Of a stretch of DNA of 64,000 nt, positions 9,100 through 20,680 are shown piece by piece. The stretch comes from Zygnema cylindricum. Lineage: Eukaryota; Streptophyta; Zygnematophyceae; Zygnematales; Zygnemataceae. The DNA is taken from positions 63,477 through 127,476 of the forward strand of contig JBBHKE010002169.1 of assembly GCA_037447655.1 (NCBI GenBank), given 5' to 3'. A program made the translations under genes and the position numbers. Position 1 is the stretch's first letter, and every line of letters begins with the position of its first letter. The notes under the pieces are model-generated. The model saw nothing but the letters and a program-made list of their open reading frames with translations. It made no database searches and was not told the DNA's origin.

Positions 9100-9900
9100 C
9101 TAGGCGCCCTTGATAAGTTCGAAGGTTCAAATTATCAGTTGAGGAGGTGTCAAGCCGAGGCACCTCTTGAGGAGAGGAATTGCTTGGGAATCGTTACTCG
9201 AGCATAAGTGTGTTTAGTTCATGCGGATGCAACAAGTGTGAAAGCATATGAGAGAAAGGCGATGAAAGATTGGGACATGAGGTTGATCCGAGCCAAAAAT
9301 TGTTTCATTCGTGGGTTGGCAGACAACCAGTTGAGAAATGTGACGAGACTCAAAACTTCTGCAAAGATTTGGGAATCCCTAGAAGCGACACACAAACTCT
9401 CAGGTATGACAGCAAGAATCAAGCGTGGAAAGACACTCATGACAACTGTTTACCAAGATGGCACATCTATGGAGGCTTACACCTCTAACTAGGCCAACCT
9501 CTTGGCCGAAGCCGACGCCGTCGGTTTCAATCTCCCCACAAACACCAAAATCACCCTTCTCATGTTTTCTCTCCCAATCTAGTCTAAACCCAGACTCACT
9601 TGGTTGGATCAGAAAGAAGTATCCACAAGGAAGGGGAACAAAGTTGTCGAGGCACTCCTGAAGGATGAGTTTAACACGAAAATCATGACTAATCGCGATA
9701 TGAACTCCAAAGGCTCCGCATTCGCATCTAGGAGCAGAATCAATAATAGAGACTGAAGGGGTAGTTAGAACCGCGACACAAAGGATGATAGAAAGTGTTT
9801 TTACTGTGACAAAGCAGGTCACTTCATCTCAGTATGTAGGAAGTATGCTAAGACAAACAGAATGGAAAGGTGGATGAGTCAAAACTGAAAAGGGGGAAGG
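9091..9900 (+). pseudogene. B gag remnant
   Basis: Gag starts at the ATG in the primer site with LDKFEGSNYQL, the usual copia Gag N-terminus. A stop (TAA at about 9205) interrupts it, and it then continues from about 9208 with AYERKAMKDWD, ADNQLRNV and a TSAKIWESLEATH segment (UBN2-type). A further stop lies near 9490 (TAG after EAYTSN). The zinc knuckle CFYCDKAGHFISVC (CX2CX4HX4C, about 9794-9835) is intact and binds nucleic acid in working elements. Multiple lesions make this a pseudogene. Confidence 0.75.
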
Positions 9901-9954
9901 GGAAAGGGAAGGAGATAGTGAGCTCACAAGCGATGATGGCATCGTCTCTCGCGG

Positions 9955-10605
9955 CGGCTCCAACAACTCAATGATCAACACAGGCGCATCGGAATACATG
10001 TGTTATCGACGCGAGTGGTTCACCAACTTCAAACAGACAAACCCATCTCTAATTTTCATGGGAGAAAATCACTCCACCCTCGCAACAGGAACAGGAGACA
10101 TTGAGATAGATAGAGGCGTTAGTGGATGGAAAACTAACCTTTCGCACAATCAAGAATGTTTTGTTTGATCCAGATTTCAAGAGAAACCTCTACTCTATGC
10201 CTCAAGCCGAGGATAACGGTATCATATCAGTATGGCAAAAAGGAGGAAAGATCACACTAATGCAAAAGGGGCTAACAATTGCAGAGGGCGAACGAATGGC
10301 AGATCATACTTACCATCTCAAGTGCAACCCAAGGGTGAAGTCTATTGCACTTGCCGCAAGATCCACGCTCCAAGCCACAGACTCATCACTTGCTGCAGAT
10401 ATAAAGGACACAAAAGTCAACACTAACGAAAAGGTGGTCATTGAAACTAAAATTCAAAATCTATCAAACCAATTTTTGTGGCATTGCAAATTTGGTCACC
10501 TTCACACACAAGGGATGAAGAAAATAACCAAAAGTAACATGGCACATGGGATCGGACTCAAGTCTGTGAAAGACTCACCTGATCCATGTCACGGTTGCTA
10601 AATGG
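9955..10605 (+). pseudogene. B protease and GAG-pre-integrase remnant
   Basis: The aspartic protease motif is read as MINTGASEYMC (about 9971-10003), so the catalytic Asp of DTGAS has become Asn. Downstream are the DFKRNLYSM and ERMADHTYHLKCNP segments typical of this family (the same family is found at 27131-27558, minus). Then comes the zinc-binding HHCC region FLWHCKFGHLHTQGM ending in DPCHGC and a stop at 10601. A frameshift lies near 10140. Inactive. Confidence 0.75.
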
Positions 10606-11610
10606 GGAAGGCTCACTGACTTCCATTCCCACAAGCATGTGCACAGAGAGCCAGCCGACCACTCAAGGTTGTGCCTTAGGACGTCTAGGTCTAGCGAAGG
10701 CTCTTTTCGTAGTTGCAAGAAATACATGGTTACATTCATCGATGACTGCACCAGAATGACACACATTTTCTAAATGATTCACAAAAGCGAAGTGTTTGCT
10801 CACTTTAAGGTGTATAAGGCAGCTGTCGAAAAGAAATATGGCACGTCAATCACTTGCTTACGAAGTGACAGGGGTGGAGAGTACCTTTCAAACGAATTTA
10901 AGGATTTCCTCAAATCTGAGGGAATCAAACACTGCTTCAAAGCGCTAAAAACACCCGAACAGAATGGCGTCGCAGAAAAAATTAAACCCAAAATTCTCGA
11001 GATGATGAGAAACATGATGGTCGTTCACAATACCAAGCCACAATATCGGGGTGAAGCCATAAGCACCGTCGTGTACCTGCGTAACAGATGTCCCACCCGA
11101 GCAATAGACAATTCCACACCGTTCAAGCAGTGGAAAGGGTTTAGACCAAAGCTATCCCACCTAAAAGTGTTTGGGAGCAGGGCCTACATCTATAATCACA
11201 ACAACAAAGGAGGGAAACTAGGACCTAAGGCTATTCATGGGACATTCTTGGGGTATGACGAGCACAACAAGGCATACAAAGTTCTAAACAACAACACAAA
11301 GAAAATCATCATCAGCAGAGATGTAAGATTGGGCGAGAAACCACAGTTCACCAATAGTGGGAGTGAACAAAGAGGTGAGACATTTACCTTTGACGAACAA
11401 GTGAAGCCAATGTACCCTAACTCATCAAACATTCAGCTAGGAGATGTCGATTCAGAAGAGGACACAAATCACTCTCCCTCAGAACCAAGGACTCCTAAAC
11501 AAATGCAAGTGCGAACAGAGGAGTCTGAGTTTAAAACTGCCGAAATTGCCGAAACTGCCGAGGACATCACCGCATCAATGAAGAGGAGCGAAACTAACAA
11601 AGCAGCATAA
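10606..11610 (+). pseudogene. B integrase core remnant
   Basis: The rve-type core contains YMVTFIDDCTRMTHIF, a stop near 10773, then CLRSDRGGEYLSNEF (second catalytic Asp) and TPEQNGVAEK (third catalytic residue, Glu). Next come the copia signatures LSHLKVFGSRAYIY and GTFLGYDEHNKAYKV. The 278-codon open segment is 10774-11610. The region upstream of 10740, carrying the first Asp, is frameshifted. The acidic tail (11440-11610) links integrase to RT, as in other copia elements. Confidence 0.75.
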
Positions 11611-11616
11611 GCACTA

Positions 11617-12810
11617 TTGGAAAAGAAAAATGACCCAACAAAACCGACAGCAAAATCTGTTGAACGACCGAGCCGGGTCAGGAACCCACCTAACAAGTTT
11701 GGTGAATGGCTGGAGACTTCGAAGGCTCCAAGAAAAATGTTTGCTGGGATGGCACGGGTTGAGGAACCTTCTTCTATCAAAAGCGCCATTGTAGGTGAAG
11801 ATTTCGACAAATGGAAAGCAGCAACGAATGAGGAGATAACTTCCATCCTCAAGAACGACATATGGACATTGGAGGACCTGCCAGAAGGGAGAAAACCAAT
11901 TAGAAGTAAGTGGACTTTTAAGATTAAAAGGAACGCATATGGCACGATCGAACGCTATAAAGCCAGGCTGGTTGCAAAGGGGTTTGCAGAGAAGGAGCGA
12001 ATAGACTATAAAGAGACATTTGCAGCGGTGGTGAAATTTACCTCAGTTTCAGCTCTCCCTGCCCTCATAGCCATTCTCTACCTCGAAGTTGAGCAGATGG
12101 ACGTCAAAACAACGTTTCTCCATAAAGAGCTCGAAGAGGAATTGTACATGACCCAACTAGAAGGGTATAAGGACCCGATGAACCCAAATAAGGTTTGCAA
12201 ACTCTTAAATGCTCTTTACGGCCTTAAAAAGTCTCCTAGATTATGGAACATAAAGATAAATGAATATATGCAAGGAGAGGGATTTGTAAAGATCCAGTCA
12301 AGTTACTCAATTTATTATCATCTAAAGAGCAAGATAACCATAGCAATCAATGTAAACAATCTGATGATACTAAGAAAGACAAACGAGGAGATAGCAAAAG
12401 TAAAGCAGATGTTATCACAAGCCTTTGAAATGAAAGACTTAGGAGAACTTAAATATGTACTTGGCATAGAAGTAATCAGAGATAGGAAGAACATAACTAT
12501 CCATCTCAGTCAAAGAAAGTACATAGGGGAGCTTCTTACCAGATTTAGGCTTCAGGATGTAAACGGCATCTCCTCACCTTTGGAGCAAAGGGAGAAGTTC
12601 ATTAAGGATCTCAAAATTCAGGATGAGCCAATCGAGGCTCCATTTCGAGAAGCAATGGGAGCACTCATCTACGTAATGAATTGTACCCGTCCGAATGTCG
12701 CCACTGCGATTGGAATCCTCAGCCGATTCCTAAACAAGCCGAGGAAACAACATTGGTCAGCAGCGGAAAGGGTGCTCATATATCTCAAGGAGACAATCGA
12801 CACACTCTAG
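11617..12810 (+). pseudogene. B reverse transcriptase (open frame, catalytic motif lost)
   Basis: A 397-codon open stretch with the RVT_2 (copia RT) signature: KWTFKIKRNAYGTIERYKAR, LVAKGFAEKERIDYKETFA, QMDVKTTFLHKELEEELYM (first catalytic Asp present), LYGLKKSPRLWN, and DLGELKYVLGIEV. The catalytic YVDD box is replaced by NVNN (in INVNNLMIL, about 12340-12370), so two catalytic aspartates are missing and the enzyme cannot be active. It ends with a stop at 12808-12810, just after the tether segment. Confidence 0.8.
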
Positions 12811-13330
12811 CTCTTTGGGGCACTCAAGAAAGCATCAAAATTCATGCATTCACAGAATCTAACAGGTGAAGGGATGTTTCAAGCAGAAAATCAACCACAG
12901 GTTACCTAATGAACATTGGAGACGGTAGCGTAAGCTAGAGCAGTAAACTCTAGAAAACGGTGGCACTCTCAACTATGGAGGCCGAATACATGGCGGCCGC
13001 AGCCACTGTAAAGGAAGTTCTATGGCTCCGAGGATTCTTGAACGAGCTAGGGTTTGTGCAAAAAACTAAGACCACCATCTACACGGATAGCTAGAGTTGC
13101 TTCGCCCTAATCAAAAATCCTATCAACCACCCTAAGGCCAAGCATATTAATATGCGGTACCATTTCATTTGGGACACTATAATTGTTGAGGTCGTGGCAT
13201 TCAAGTACATGCCCGACAAGGAGAACCCAACAAACAAGCTAACAAAGGCTATGGGAAAAGAAAAGTTGTTAGAACCCAACAAACAAGCTAACAAAGCCTA
13301 TGGGAAAAGAAAAGTTGTTGCTCTGTGTAG
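12811..13330 (+). pseudogene. B RNase H remnant
   Basis: Copia RNase H motifs are in several frames: RKSTTGYLMNIGDGS (12885-12930), STMEAEYMAAAATVKEVLWL (12967-13026), YTDS followed by a stop at 13093, and AKHINMRYHFI (13139-13171). Three or more in-frame stops are present. A 49-bp tandem duplication lies at its 3' end. Confidence 0.75.
13222..13319 (+). repeat. 49-bp tandem duplication in the B pol tail
   Basis: Units 13222-13270 and 13271-13319 both begin AGAACCCAACAAACAAGC and differ by about two bases. Confidence 0.9.
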
Positions 13331-13923
13331 GGAAAGCAGGACTCTCTAAGACGAGAGGAGAAAACCTCAAGGTGGAAGGAGAGGAGCCTAAGCTGGTCAC
13401 ATCGAAGGAGAACAAGAAAAGGAAGATTAGAGGGGAAGGCGTAAGCCCCTAAAATACTTGGAGTACTTTCCCGAACCTGGTCCATCGGCATGACCACCGT
13501 CGCTTTGCAGCGAGGCAATTAGAGGACTATCCTCCAACATTGGATTTCGATGAACGAGGCTGCATCCTCACGTTGGCAGCCGCCGCACACGCTTTGAAAT
13601 TTTCAGGATTGAATCAAAGCGTCATAGGTGGTCAGCTAAATTGAAACGGTCTTGATATTGTACGTTGCATTTAATTAACGCCACTAATGTCAAAGCTGAT
13701 TTTGAAACGGTAGTGTAGGGACAACATTTTGGAAATGACGACGAAACTTTTGTGCATCGAAGTGACGTCTTTCGAAACAAATTTTATAGATTTACGGCAG
13801 AGATTATATTTGTTCGCCATCATAATTTACCAAAGTGGACCGCTGATAACTTCTACAAATGTTTGTAGTCAATCCAAGTCTCACTTATCGGAAACTACAT
13901 ATCGTCGCAGAATCGAGTGGGAG
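13331..13923 (+). other. B 3' non-coding region
   Basis: No coding signal. It ends with a GTGGGAG polypurine tract (about 13917-13923) that abuts the 3' LTR. Confidence 0.6.
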
Positions 13924-14483
13924 TATTGTTTTTAGTGCGATTCTGGGCTATTATTTTGTGCAGCGATTTGTACGATTTCATTGGTACTTCGAAATCGTAT
14001 CATTATAGTACTATTAGCGATTTTATAGTGGGAACATTAAGTTACTTGTTGGATAGACGTGAAGGCGTTTCCAAGATGCATTATTGTTTGTAGGCTTGTA
14101 CACGTGGCTTTTGTTCATTCGACCGCCACTTAGTTCTTTTTGTTTGCTTTAGAATAAATAGAGTAGAAGAAGACAACATATCTTATCACTCATAGACAAA
14201 TTAGACTTGGCAACCTTAGTATTCAGAATCAGTGTATTTTGGCCATTGTCTCTATTGTTACAATAGTATTCCTTTCTGTTATAATGGAATCTACTTTCTG
14301 AATGACTATCTACTCTATGCCTTGCTACATGTGAATGTAATTACTCTCTCTCTCTAAACTCCTGCCTTTTTCTACCTCTATGATTTATCAAGTTCGTCGC
14401 TTCTACGTATCTTGTTATCTGATTAGGTGTACGTGATCCTAGGAATCCTTGTAGTCACCCGGAATGTCTGATCAAGGTCAACA
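13924..14483 (+). repeat. B 3' LTR
   Basis: It starts TATTGTTTTTAGTGCG and ends AAGGTCAACA, then GCGAC. It is uninterrupted and served as the reference for recognising the split 5' LTR. The TATA-like GAATAAATAGAG is near 14152. Confidence 0.88.
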
Positions 14484-14556
14484 GCGACGTAGAGAGAGTA
14501 AGAGAGCGAAAGAGAAAAAAAAGGAAAGAAATGGAGATAAATCGAGCTAAGGAAAA
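14484..14556. other. Purine-rich host spacer between B and C
   Basis: A GA-rich sequence that resembles 27010-27110 on the far side of C (shared AAGNGAGCGAARGAGAAA-like core and a trailing AATCG). The pre-insertion locus is therefore duplicated or low-complexity on both sides. Confidence 0.5.
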
Positions 14557-15028
14557 CTAGAATTCCATTAAAGCATTCTTCACTATTTTAGTGTTTTACT
14601 CGCTACGCTATTGGTATTGTACTACGGTTTAGTGTTTTATACTTTATTTTAGTGAATTGTACATACCTTTGTTAGAGTTGATGATTCTTACGTAGGAAAC
14701 TTCATTTTAACTTTGATTTTTTTTAGCATACGTAGATGTACCTTACTAGGTTTCGCCTAGATTAGTTCTACCTTTTTTAAAGCCTTTTTGACTACCCCTT
14801 AGAGTCCTTTCGGCTACCTTTTTTGTTTTGTCTTACTATAGAGACTCCCTTGTGTCTATGTGTAAATTAATCAATTAAAGATACTGAAATGACAAACCTC
14901 TCACTTGTTCTCTTGTTTTTCGTCACTCTCTTTTGTCTTTATTTATCTTAGACTTTTCTTTCCTTTTGGCCTCTCTTTACTATTTTGCCTTGGAGCTTTC
15001 TCGGCCTTTTATGACTTCACATTCAGTA
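14557..15028 (+). repeat. C 5' LTR
   Basis: It pairs with 26524-26997. The first bases (ACTAG instead of TGTTG) are altered. It ends ACTTCACATTCAGTA directly before the primer site. An ATG at 15011 lies 18 bp before its end. Confidence 0.82.
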
Positions 15029-15790
15029 GGTTATGGGCTTAGCCCTTTGCCTGTCTCCAACTCTCTCACTAAATTCCAGGGCGACAATTTTTAAGATTGG
15101 AAATTTCAAGTTAAACATTTGTTTTCTTTCGAAAAGATTTGAGATCACATTAATGGCTCTGTCCCTATCCTTGTCCTACAAGCTGCCGATGACGCTACTT
15201 TTGCTGCCATCGAGACAACAGTCGCTTTCTGGCAAGAAAAAGATTATGTTGCTCTTTCTTGTCTTGTCCTCTCTTTGGATGGCCAAACCGCAAACCGAAT
15301 TCGCAATGCGACAACTTCACATGAGGCATGGCACATTTTTTATAGCGCCTACCAAACTGACACTTGCCCGCATCGTTTGGCGCTACGTCATACATGTAAC
15401 CGTGCTCAAAAAGATCCAAAAGAGAGTATGTTTGTTTTTATGCAACACATTGAATCGTTGGCAGGCTGTCTAAAATGTATTAATTACACCATAACTCATG
15501 AAAATCTCATAAGTACTATTTTGGGCGGCATATTTGACTCTTTTTCCAGTACGGTTAGTACAAATGCCTTCAGTGTCACACTCTCATATCTCACTAACCG
15601 TCTTTAACATGAACAAACTTGTTTAAATCTTAACAAACTTGCCGTTTTTAGTGATGGGTCAGCTTTGTTTGTCTCTTCTCCAATAAAACCTCCAAATCTT
15701 ACAAGATCTCCACTCTTTTGCAAATATTGCAAAGAGCGCGATCACATGGTGGACACGTGCCCCGCATTGGCCAAAAAACGAGAAAAATAA
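15011..15790 (+). pseudogene. C gag remnant whose start codon lies in the LTR
   Basis: An ATG inside the LTR (15011) reads MTSHSVGYGLSPLPVSNSLT, crosses the primer site (Gly-Tyr-Gly) and continues into LTKFQGDNF, then a stop (TAA, about 15091) where Tyr is expected before DWKFQVKHLF. Another stop is near 15141. Downstream the frame is open through the UBN2-type region (SCLVLSLDGQTANRIRNA, EAWHIFYSAY, ESMFVFMQHIESLAG), frameshifts near 15600, and reaches a zinc knuckle CKYCKERDHMVDTC at about 15719. The LTR start codon is the only in-frame ATG near the Gag N-terminus. Confidence 0.7.
15029..15038 (+). other. C primer-binding site
   Basis: GGTTATGGGC (continuing TTA) follows the LTR. Ten bases match the initiator tRNA-Met anticodon-arm complement. 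Confidence 0.7.
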
Positions 15791-15882
15791 CGTGCGGCTG
15801 GGGGACCGCGAGAACTTCCACACGTTATTCCAAATTCAAAGTCATTTGCGTACTCCAATGCGCCACGCCACCAGCTGGTCAT

Positions 15883-16461
15883 GCGCTGACCACTCCCACT
15901 GTTCAGAGTTTTGCTTTTCGAACCAGGTGAGGATATCTGCGAACTCTTTTTGTAGTGAAAGAATCAACCAACAAATCTGCGTGGCCATCAAAAAGATTAT
16001 TCTTGTTAACTTTGCTTGGTCTAATAGGTTAGAATAGTGAGTGACGTATGATTCGATGGGTGTTCCATCTTGATAGAATGTTTGGAGGATCATCTTTGTT
16101 TGCTTGGTCCTCTTAGACCATCTGAGTGTGATCTACCCCTTTGCGCTTCTGACTGAGTTGTGGTCGCCTTTCATACTTCGGGAGCTCTCTGCAGCTTTCC
16201 ATGTTGTCTCCTCCATCCTCTTTGACCATGCCGTATTTTTGTCATGATGCTTCATTTTCTCCCCTTGGGAGAATGTCTTGTCTTACTTAGCCTCAGATGA
16301 AACCGTTCAGATCTTGTTTTTTGTTTGCTGCCTTTTCAGCTACTACAGGAATCAGATGTGACATCGCCTTGTACTCACTGCTCAAATTCACTTGCGCTCA
16401 TCTCCTCTACTCAAAGAATTGTGAAGCCACACAGGGCACCACTCGAAGTGGGCCCATAACC
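15883..16461 (-). pseudogene. Second, truncated A-family 5' interior (primer site, leader, gag start)
   Basis: It matches 21033-21609 closely. The minus-strand frame 16093-15842 reads MILQTFYQDGTPIESYVTHY and LILSLQKEFADILTWFEKQ, the Gag core also seen in A1. The primer site TGGGCCCATAACC is at 16449-16461. In this copy the primer-site ATG opens a 16-codon frame (MGPLRVVPCVASQFFE), whereas A2's main copy has a stop after four codons. Confidence 0.7.
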
Positions 16462-17119
16462 TATTAGTTTTAGGTGCTCACCTTAGCCTTTGGCCGAGGG
16501 CTAAAGTAGATAAGCCTAGAACATACACTAAAAAGGGCGTTGATATGTGTTTCACAAGGGTTTAGAGGTGGGAGAAGAAATAGATGGAGACAATAGAGAG
16601 AGGCAGGTTTAAAAAAATTCAAATGGAGTTATAAAAATAGGAATTACAATTGTGTCAAAGGACATTTTTTATCTAATAAAGTAGGATTCTCCTCCTATAA
16701 TCTAAAATGTCTAATCTCTATGATTTGTGATGATCTATGATCTCTTTGTATAATGTGATTTGATAAGCTTAAAACACCATTGCCTAAACAAATTGTTATC
16801 TTATGATGTGATGTGTGAGAGAGAAAGATCTCTTGTTATGCAATACCCTCTATTTGTACATGTGTGCACTCCTATCCAATGATGAATGTGCACTCATGTG
16901 GTTTAATCGCTTCACGCCAAAATATGCAATGTTAGCCATCGGTGGCCTCGCCCAAAGATGCGTCAGAATTTCCGCCAAAAGTGTGTGTTGTGGAATCATC
17001 ACTCGATTCCGTACGATTCGATCTTGTGTCTGTACAATATTGGCGATCTAATTTTCATACAAAATATCGCTGCTTTGATATCCGTTTATAATATCATCCG
17101 AGATTGTCTAAAAACAACC
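16462..17119 (-). repeat. A2 3' LTR (shared with the truncated second interior)
   Basis: It ends CTAAAACTAATA at 16462 on the minus strand and starts near 17119 with GGTTGTTTTTAG (first bases altered). It is about 658 bp and matches 21610-22269. Confidence 0.85.
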
Positions 17120-17910
17120 CTCCCATCCGTGCTCGTGCCGATATTTGCCTCGCTCTTCGATTTCGCCAAATCGGTATTTGATTGGTGGTTCGATTGTACT
17201 CTACTTGCCGTGCTCCTTGATTTCTGCGAATTGTTAATTTGCGATCGGCGCTTTAACTTTTCTGTACTTGGGTGAAAAAATATTTTCGTACATTTTGTAC
17301 CTTGCGGAAATTGCAGAATCTTAAATTTCGTTAATACCGAGATGATTTTGTTTCCCGTATAATTTTTGTCCGTTACCACCACCTGTGGTCCTTAAAATCA
17401 TGGTCGTTCGTTTGTGGACCGTCGCGATTTGTTTATCTTACAAGAGAATTGCGCTGCTGGCGACCTCGTCTTTAATTACTGACTCGTCAAACGGATTACA
17501 TGACGTGAAATCCTTGTCGTTTATGTGAACCAGATCGCATGTTCGCGTAACTCTCGATGAACCGCGACTGTCAATGTCAGTATCGCGAAGTGAAATCATT
17601 TTGAAGTCGCAAAGTGTCGCATGGTTAAATTTTTGTCGCTAGAACAACTTACGTTGTTCGATATGTAATTTTGTGGTTGCGATCACGTCGCTTGGAATGT
17701 ACAACAATAATTTTTGTTGGCGATGCGTCGCGTGATGAAATTGTCGTGGCTCGACAAATTTTGTTCGTTTGATGTTTAAGCGTGAGGTCAAGATGATGTC
17801 GCATGAAGTGTACAACCATTTGATTGCATCACGCCTTCGTCGATCATCTCCAAAGGTACCTGTACCGCCTTTGTCGCATCCATATAGTGGGAGTCGCTCA
17901 AGGTACACTG
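17120..17910 (-). other. A2 3' non-coding block
   Basis: It is homologous to A1 7380-8119, including the GCGAGGCAAATATCG stretch before the polypurine tract. No coding signal. Confidence 0.6.
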
Positions 17911-20680
17911 TACAGTTAGCTTTCTCCTTTCCTCTCTTGGATTTTTCTCCTCTAAATTCTTTTAAGTCCCTTTCTCTCTTGTCATACTGTGGAATGTTAT
18001 AGTTTAGAATTCCTCTATCCCTTAGACTACCATGACTTAGAGTATTTTCTTGACTTAGGTTCTTTTTTCCCTCTAAGCTGTTTGCAAACTTTCTACCCTC
18101 TTTAATCCTTGAAATATGAGTTTGCTATGGGACTTAGGGTTTTGGAACTTCTTCCATTTTATCCCGACCATGCCTTCTGTTGTGCATCCTATGTGGTGGC
18201 CTTATTGTGTTGGAGACTTGAGACTTCTCCCTACTTGTCTCGCGGATTCTTGAGGTAAGATCTGAATCTTTGCTTCTTGATGAGGTTCCACTATCAAGCT
18301 TTTGATCATCGTTTCTCCTTTTGCAGCCTGAAATGAGATCGAGCTTTCTCTTGTTGCTGCTTCTCCTGCAATTGGTTGTTTCCTATAAGGTCCCATTGAA
18401 AACTTTGAAGTTAATTTCTCTTTTCGAACTCTTTGTAACCCACTCACGCCTTCTGCGGTGATATGTCCTTGCAGGTTTTTTTTCATGGGCTGCATAATTG
18501 GTTGAACTTTGGCCGCTCCCCGAATCCTTGACGATGGAGACTTGGCAAGGTTAAATTTCCTTCCAAATTTCGGTAAGTCTCCTTTCACTCTCCTTTGAAA
18601 TTATCCACCGCCTATTGTATTTCTGTTTAGGGTTAGCAATACCTCTTTTTAGGTCCTTGGAATTTTCTTGGCCTGAGTTTTTGACAATTTGTTTCTTTGT
18701 GCAGATTTTGCCTTGGTTTCTAATGTTTTAGACTCGGTCTGGGAGATGGAATCGATGTGCACTCCCTCTATCGCCGGATTCTCAACTCCATCTTGGTATG
18801 TTCCGGTAAAAGTGTCTGTTTTAAGCTTGCATTACAAAACATTGTCCGTTTTCTGCTTGCATTCATGTTTTGCAGAGATGCCTATGAGAGATTGAAAGTT
18901 TAGTGTCATTCTTTGGAGTTTTGCCGAATTTACTTTTGTTGAAGCTCCTTCCTTTGCTTCAAATGAGTTATTTCTTGCAATTTTGTGATTTCAATTTCTG
19001 ATTCCGTTTGTGACCACTCTTTTTCTCCTCTTCTATTCGCAGATTTCCCATCTTCTTTGTTGACTTAAAGACTCGTGATGTTTTCCTTGCTGGAGGTCTC
19101 GATGGAGGATTTGAATGCTCCAGCGTTTTGCTCGCATCTAGGTTCCTCCTCGCTCGATTTCTTCGATGGTAAGTTCCTACCTGTCCCCTCCTTTGTCCTT
19201 CTCAAGTCCGTAAGTCTTAAGTTGTCAGTTTTATGTTTAGATTCAGATTTTCTTTTTCCTGTGGCTACTTTGGATTTGTATCTGTGTGTGTTAGCCCCTA
19301 ATCTGCATGCCTTTGTGTTAGTTTCAATCTCAGTAACTGTAACACTTCTCCCCATGGCATGTTAGTTTCTATCTTGGGAAATTCTAACATTTCTCTCCAT
19401 GGTTTTGCAAGACCTTCGTCCTCTTCGACTCTCGGGTCCTTTCCACCTGTGGGGTTTGTGATGGCGAGTGGTGATGTGGGCTCGGAACTTCTGTTTGGTG
19501 AGGGTGGTGCTCGATCCGTGGAGCATTCCGTCGGCATCTCCATCTCTGATGGGGATTTGACTTCCTTGCTCGTGTTGCTCTCTTTTATGCTCCCACTTTT
19601 GCTTGTGAGTGTTTTAGCGTCTATGTCTCCTTGTATTGTCAAGCTTGCTACACCAGGGGATATTTTTCCTTGTAATACTAAAAATTGCACCATGTCTCCT
19701 CTTGTTCCGTCTTTGCCCCTCCATGTGCTCCCATGTTGTATTACAATTGCACCGTGTCTCCTCTTGTTCCCTCTTTGCCCCTCCATGTGTTCGCATGCTT
19801 TACCACCTTGGCAAGATTTCGCTTTTGACCTCCTTGTCGGTTTGTGATTTGTAGATTGACAAATCTGATATGATCGATGCGATTCCCTTCAATGACCGCT
19901 TGATAGATTGCTGTATCTGAGCTCCCCACGCTTTCGCAAACTTCGTTTCCAAGTGATTGGTAAGTTTCCACGCTTTTGCTTGTGAGGTTCTCCTTGCTAT
20001 TTTTTTTTTGGGATCTTGATTTGTACGTGCAATTGCCCTCTATGCCTTTGTCTTTGATCTGTCCAATTTTTGTTTCAAGCACTTTTGATATGCCTTTGAA
20101 CATCTCCTTACTTTGCCTTGGCTTTTTTTGTGACTGGTCAAAAAGTTCCGATCCGCTTGAGACTCTCGATTCCATGCTGGAATCTGGATGTGAAGGTGGA
20201 GTTTGAGTGACCAAATCGTTCTACAACTCTCAGAATTGATGGATCTGCACATTGATGACCACTCTGTTATTCCCTTGTGAATTTCTCTTCTTGCTTTCTC
20301 CTCTTTCCTTGTCCCTCCTTCTTTTCCCATCTCCTGCAATGTTTTGATGTACTTGCAGTTGGTTAGGTCTGAGCATGAAACTTGTTTTCTTGCTCCTCGT
20401 CTGATGATTGACTACTTGCCATTCCTGTTTTGCTGTGGAATGCCTTAGGTTTTTTGTCCATCAATTTTTGTTCTGCTTGCCGTTCAACTTTTGCTATGGA
20501 ATGCCTTGGATTTTTTTCCATCAGATTCAGTTCAATGCTGATTTTTCTCCCACTTTCTCGCAGATTCTTCGATTCCACCCGCTTCACTAGGTTGTAGTTG
20601 TCCTTCGTTATGGCTTTGCTGCCATAGACGCGCTCTTTTCCCTTTGCAACATCTCGGCATGTTAATTGCACCCATTGCTT
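17911..20680 (-). pseudogene. A2 accessory region, counterpart of A1 4424-7345
   Basis: Minus-strand frames at 18588-18202 (DLPKFGRKFNLAKSPSS, RQVGRSL), 19355-19065 (SSEEEPR, NAGAF), 19786-19298 (PTECS, PPSPNR, TSPLAITN, KPWREMLEFP), 20214-19741 and 20671-20363 (LMDKKPKAFHSK) keep the same peptide order as A1. No enzymatic domain is recognisable. Lesions differ from those of A1, so both copies decayed independently from a coding ancestor. The start and end of the ancestral ORF cannot be fixed from two broken copies. Confidence 0.55.

Larger units (their letters stand above)
2681..14483 (+). mobile_element. B: decayed Ty1/copia element, host of the nested A1 insertion
   Basis: The LTRs (2681-3006 plus 8779-9086, and 13924-14483) start TATTGTTTTTAGTGCG and end GGTCAACA. 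An initiator-tRNA-type primer site (9087-9099) follows the 5' LTR. Between the LTRs come gag, protease, integrase, RT and RNase H in copia order, all with stops or frameshifts. The flanks GAGAC (2676-2680) and GCGAC (14484-14488) look like a target duplication with one mismatch. Element A1 interrupts the 5' LTR. Without A1 the element is about 6.0 kb. Confidence 0.85.

Noticed and set aside
3711-13319. Short direct repeats as a CRISPR array
   Set aside because: The repeats are tandem duplications without regularly spaced unique spacers, in transposon sequence of a eukaryotic genome.
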